From Conus ventricosus (taxonomy: Eukaryota; Mollusca; Gastropoda; Neogastropoda; Conidae): 64,000 bases of DNA. The notes under the pieces were generated by a model. The model did not search any database and was not told the DNA's origin. It saw only the letters and a list, made by a program, of their open reading frames with translations. The translations under genes and the position numbers were made by a program. The DNA lies in assembly GCA_018398815.1 (NCBI GenBank), contig CM031618.1, positions 46,389,752 to 46,453,751 on the forward strand, given 5' to 3'. The number at the start of each line of letters is the position of its first letter. Within the stretch, counting starts at the first letter, position 1. Below, in pieces: positions 62,250 through 64,000 of this stretch.

Positions 62250-62574
62250 TGCAAGTGAACTTCATCACACTGGTCTTGGGCTTCTTGTTTTTTAGGCCAT
62301 TTCTTTTGCACAACAGAGATATCCTTGATTTCTATATCTACCCAACTTTCTTTCACTAACTCCATCACTTTTTTCACCAGATCTTCGTTCTCCTCTTCTT
62401 TGAGTCCATTGATTCTCATGGTTTCCCTTCGCTGATACTGATCCAGCCAATCCTGCTCGTATCGCAGCAAAAGATGTCCCTGTTGAGCCTTCTCTGAAAT
62501 ATTTCTGATTTTTCAGACAACCCTTTCTGACAGTTCTGTAACCACCTCCTTCATACAGACATCCACAGCCTTCT
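62250..62574 (-). pseudogene. LINE ORF1 fragment (downstream part)
   Basis: The minus strand encodes a nucleic-acid-binding ORF1-type protein of a LINE: a coiled-coil-like start, YEQDWLDQYQRRETMRINGL (the Q-Y-x-R-R-x-x-x-R-I-x-G-x block typical of L1-type ORF1), then EDLVKKVMELVKES and a VDIEIKDISVV block. There is one in-frame TGA near 62518. It is continuous in frame with 63766-64000 once the fold-back element is left out. Confidence 0.75.
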
Positions 62575-62578
62575 TTAA

Positions 62579-63761
62579 AGGTCTACTTTAGAGTTTTTCG
62601 ATAATTGGTCAGCTTATGCAGAAATATGAAATGTTTATAAATTGGTAAAATAAACATCCGATTCGCTCCCGATCACACGAAATCGATCCGCGAAAGTGGC
62701 ATTTCACCCGTAATCAAGAAAACGGAGTAATCAACTAAATCTTGGCATGGCTTAACTACACTTGGATGTGACGTCACAGATGGACTGCCGTCAGCCGCGA
62801 CCTACACAATAAAGCCAACGCGACAGAAAGCGATTCTGATGGTTCTTGCACATCTCGATCAGTATTTAATTTATCATGTAAAAACAGTGACTATGATTGC
62901 GACAGCCAATGTAACTCTGGGGATGTTTCTGCAAGGCCTATACCTTATCAGTTTTGAACACTAAGTTCTTTTTACCACGTCAGTTTTTCCCGCTGGACCC
63001 CGGAAACGAGCTATTCAGTTCCAGCTGGAAAGCCCGAACCACATCATTCCGAAGGCGTACGGACTTTACCGAAGTCTCGAGGGAGGCTACCGACTGACTT
63101 TTTGATGCGATCACGCGTGGACGGGCGAGCGGAATTCTCCTTCCTCAAGCCTTAACCGTGTTCATTTAATTTAACAAGTGTGATCTGACCATAGATAAGA
63201 ACAGAATAAACGTGCGACTATCGTACTCATCTGTACGAGCATACCAAATCCGCCTTCAAAGTATAGCGCGCACATGCAGACGAAGTTTTTGATCCACTCG
63301 AACGGGCTCGGCATTGTCGGAACAGCTCGTTTCCGTGTCCAGCTGAACTGACGTGGTAAAAAATAACTTAGTGGCCCGGCATGGTTGCACCAACCGAATC
63401 CACTTCTTCGAGTATCTGGATCAGATGGAAATGTGTGCAAAGAATATCCGTCTCCTGCGACTGCTGCACACGCCTACAGCACAATATCTGCCACCCCCCT
63501 CGTGACTTTTTAGCTGTGGGGGATCGCAACTCGTGTTGCTTTCACTTGGCGTTGGCTTGTTGTGTAGGTCGCGGCTGACGGCTAGTCCATCAAGTGACGT
63601 CACGGTTTTCGGTCTACCGCGCGGGGTTTGACAGTGTGCAAAACTCGTTTTTTATCTGTTAAATTCTTCCGGCAACTTTTTTTGAAAAATGAATACCGTA
63701 CTGTATTATATGACATGTAGACCTCTTTTAACAAATTATCGAAAATCTCTAAAGTAGACCT
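62579..63761. mobile_element. Fold-back MITE with TTAA target site (Kolobok- or piggyBac-type)
   Basis: 1183 bp flanked by TTAA (62575-62578 and 63762-63765). The ends are inverted repeats AGGTCTACTTTAGAG (left, plus strand; right, minus strand). Inner parts also match in inverted order: GCCGTCAGCCGCGACCTACA (62790-62809, and minus strand near 63560-63579) and TTTTTACCACGTCAGTTTT (62968-62986, and minus strand near 63348-63362), so most of the element is one imperfect hairpin. It encodes no transposase. The AGG ends with TTAA fit Kolobok better than piggyBac, but this is by eye. Confidence 0.85.
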
Positions 63762-63765
63762 TTAA

Positions 63766-64000
63766 TGTAGCCCCAAGAACTGGAACGAGGAGTTCTACAA
63801 CTCGTGACGCAATATCTCCAGCATCACCATTGACGTCATTTTTAACCCACTTGTTCTTTTTCCCTTTCCCTTTGCCTTTGGCAGACGGACACGACTTCTT
63901 TCTGTCGTTCCATGCGCCCAGAACAGCCCCTTCAATATAAGGTCATCAAACCCGATGTTCCATCAAGATCTCACGATAAACCACTTGGGCCAGATTGAGA
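63766..64000 (-). pseudogene. LINE ORF1 fragment (upstream part)
   Basis: The minus strand encodes a lysine-rich stretch (SAKGKGKGKKNKWVKND) and VVELLVPVLGAT up to the fold-back element. It continues beyond the window. A basic N-terminus before a coiled coil is usual for LINE ORF1 proteins. Confidence 0.6.

Overview
This window looks like nuclear DNA of a eukaryote, most likely a marine invertebrate; a mollusc, perhaps a gastropod, is my guess and not something the sequence proves. The signs are: a spliced flavin-containing monooxygenase (FMO) gene with GT-AG introns, a tRNA-derived SINE, LINE, Ty3/Gypsy-type LTR, Tc1/mariner, piggyBac-like and fold-back elements, very long CA/TG, AT and GA microsatellites, and no bacterial operon structure. 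I see no standalone tRNA or rRNA gene, no CRISPR array and no viral genome.

Layout. 1-9180: a minus-strand LINE reverse-transcriptase fragment split by an 8.2-kb minus-strand LTR retrotransposon (587-8829, 5-bp target duplication TCTAC). 9187-9908: simple repeats. 10838-42450 and 48059-62235: two direct copies (duplicons A and B) of a segment carrying an FMO gene. A is longer because it holds a 3-kb TIR element, a 2.1-kb piggyBac-like element, a SINE, and about 12.3 kb including a second LTR retrotransposon (32487-39298, TSD GATGT). B lacks these. 42949-45615: a 64-bp satellite array of about 42 units. 46059-47683: a Tc1-like transposon with a broken DD34E transposase. 62250-64000: a minus-strand LINE ORF1 fragment split by a 1.18-kb fold-back element flanked by TTAA.

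The only host genes I recognise are the two FMO copies, both on the plus strand. Copy A (13513-28556) has six coding exons that fit an FMO of about 531 residues if three single-base indels are ignored. Copy B (about 51770-61051) has the same exon order but is worse: exon 1 and most of exon 2 lie in badly degraded sequence, about 640 bp interrupts exon 3, and several exons carry indels. FMOs are ER-membrane, NADPH- and FAD-dependent enzymes that oxygenate soft nitrogen and sulfur nucleophiles.

Two cautions. Single-base indels are common even between the two near-identical LTRs of one element, so many apparent frameshifts may be assembly error. The stretch 48310-54140 is full of artificial-looking homopolymer runs and should not be read at base level. 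The most unusual biology is the pair of non-autonomous LTR elements: both have SCAN-like gag capsids and a primer-binding site for tRNA-Pro, and one shows the rare protease-integrase-RNase H order of Gmr1-like elements.
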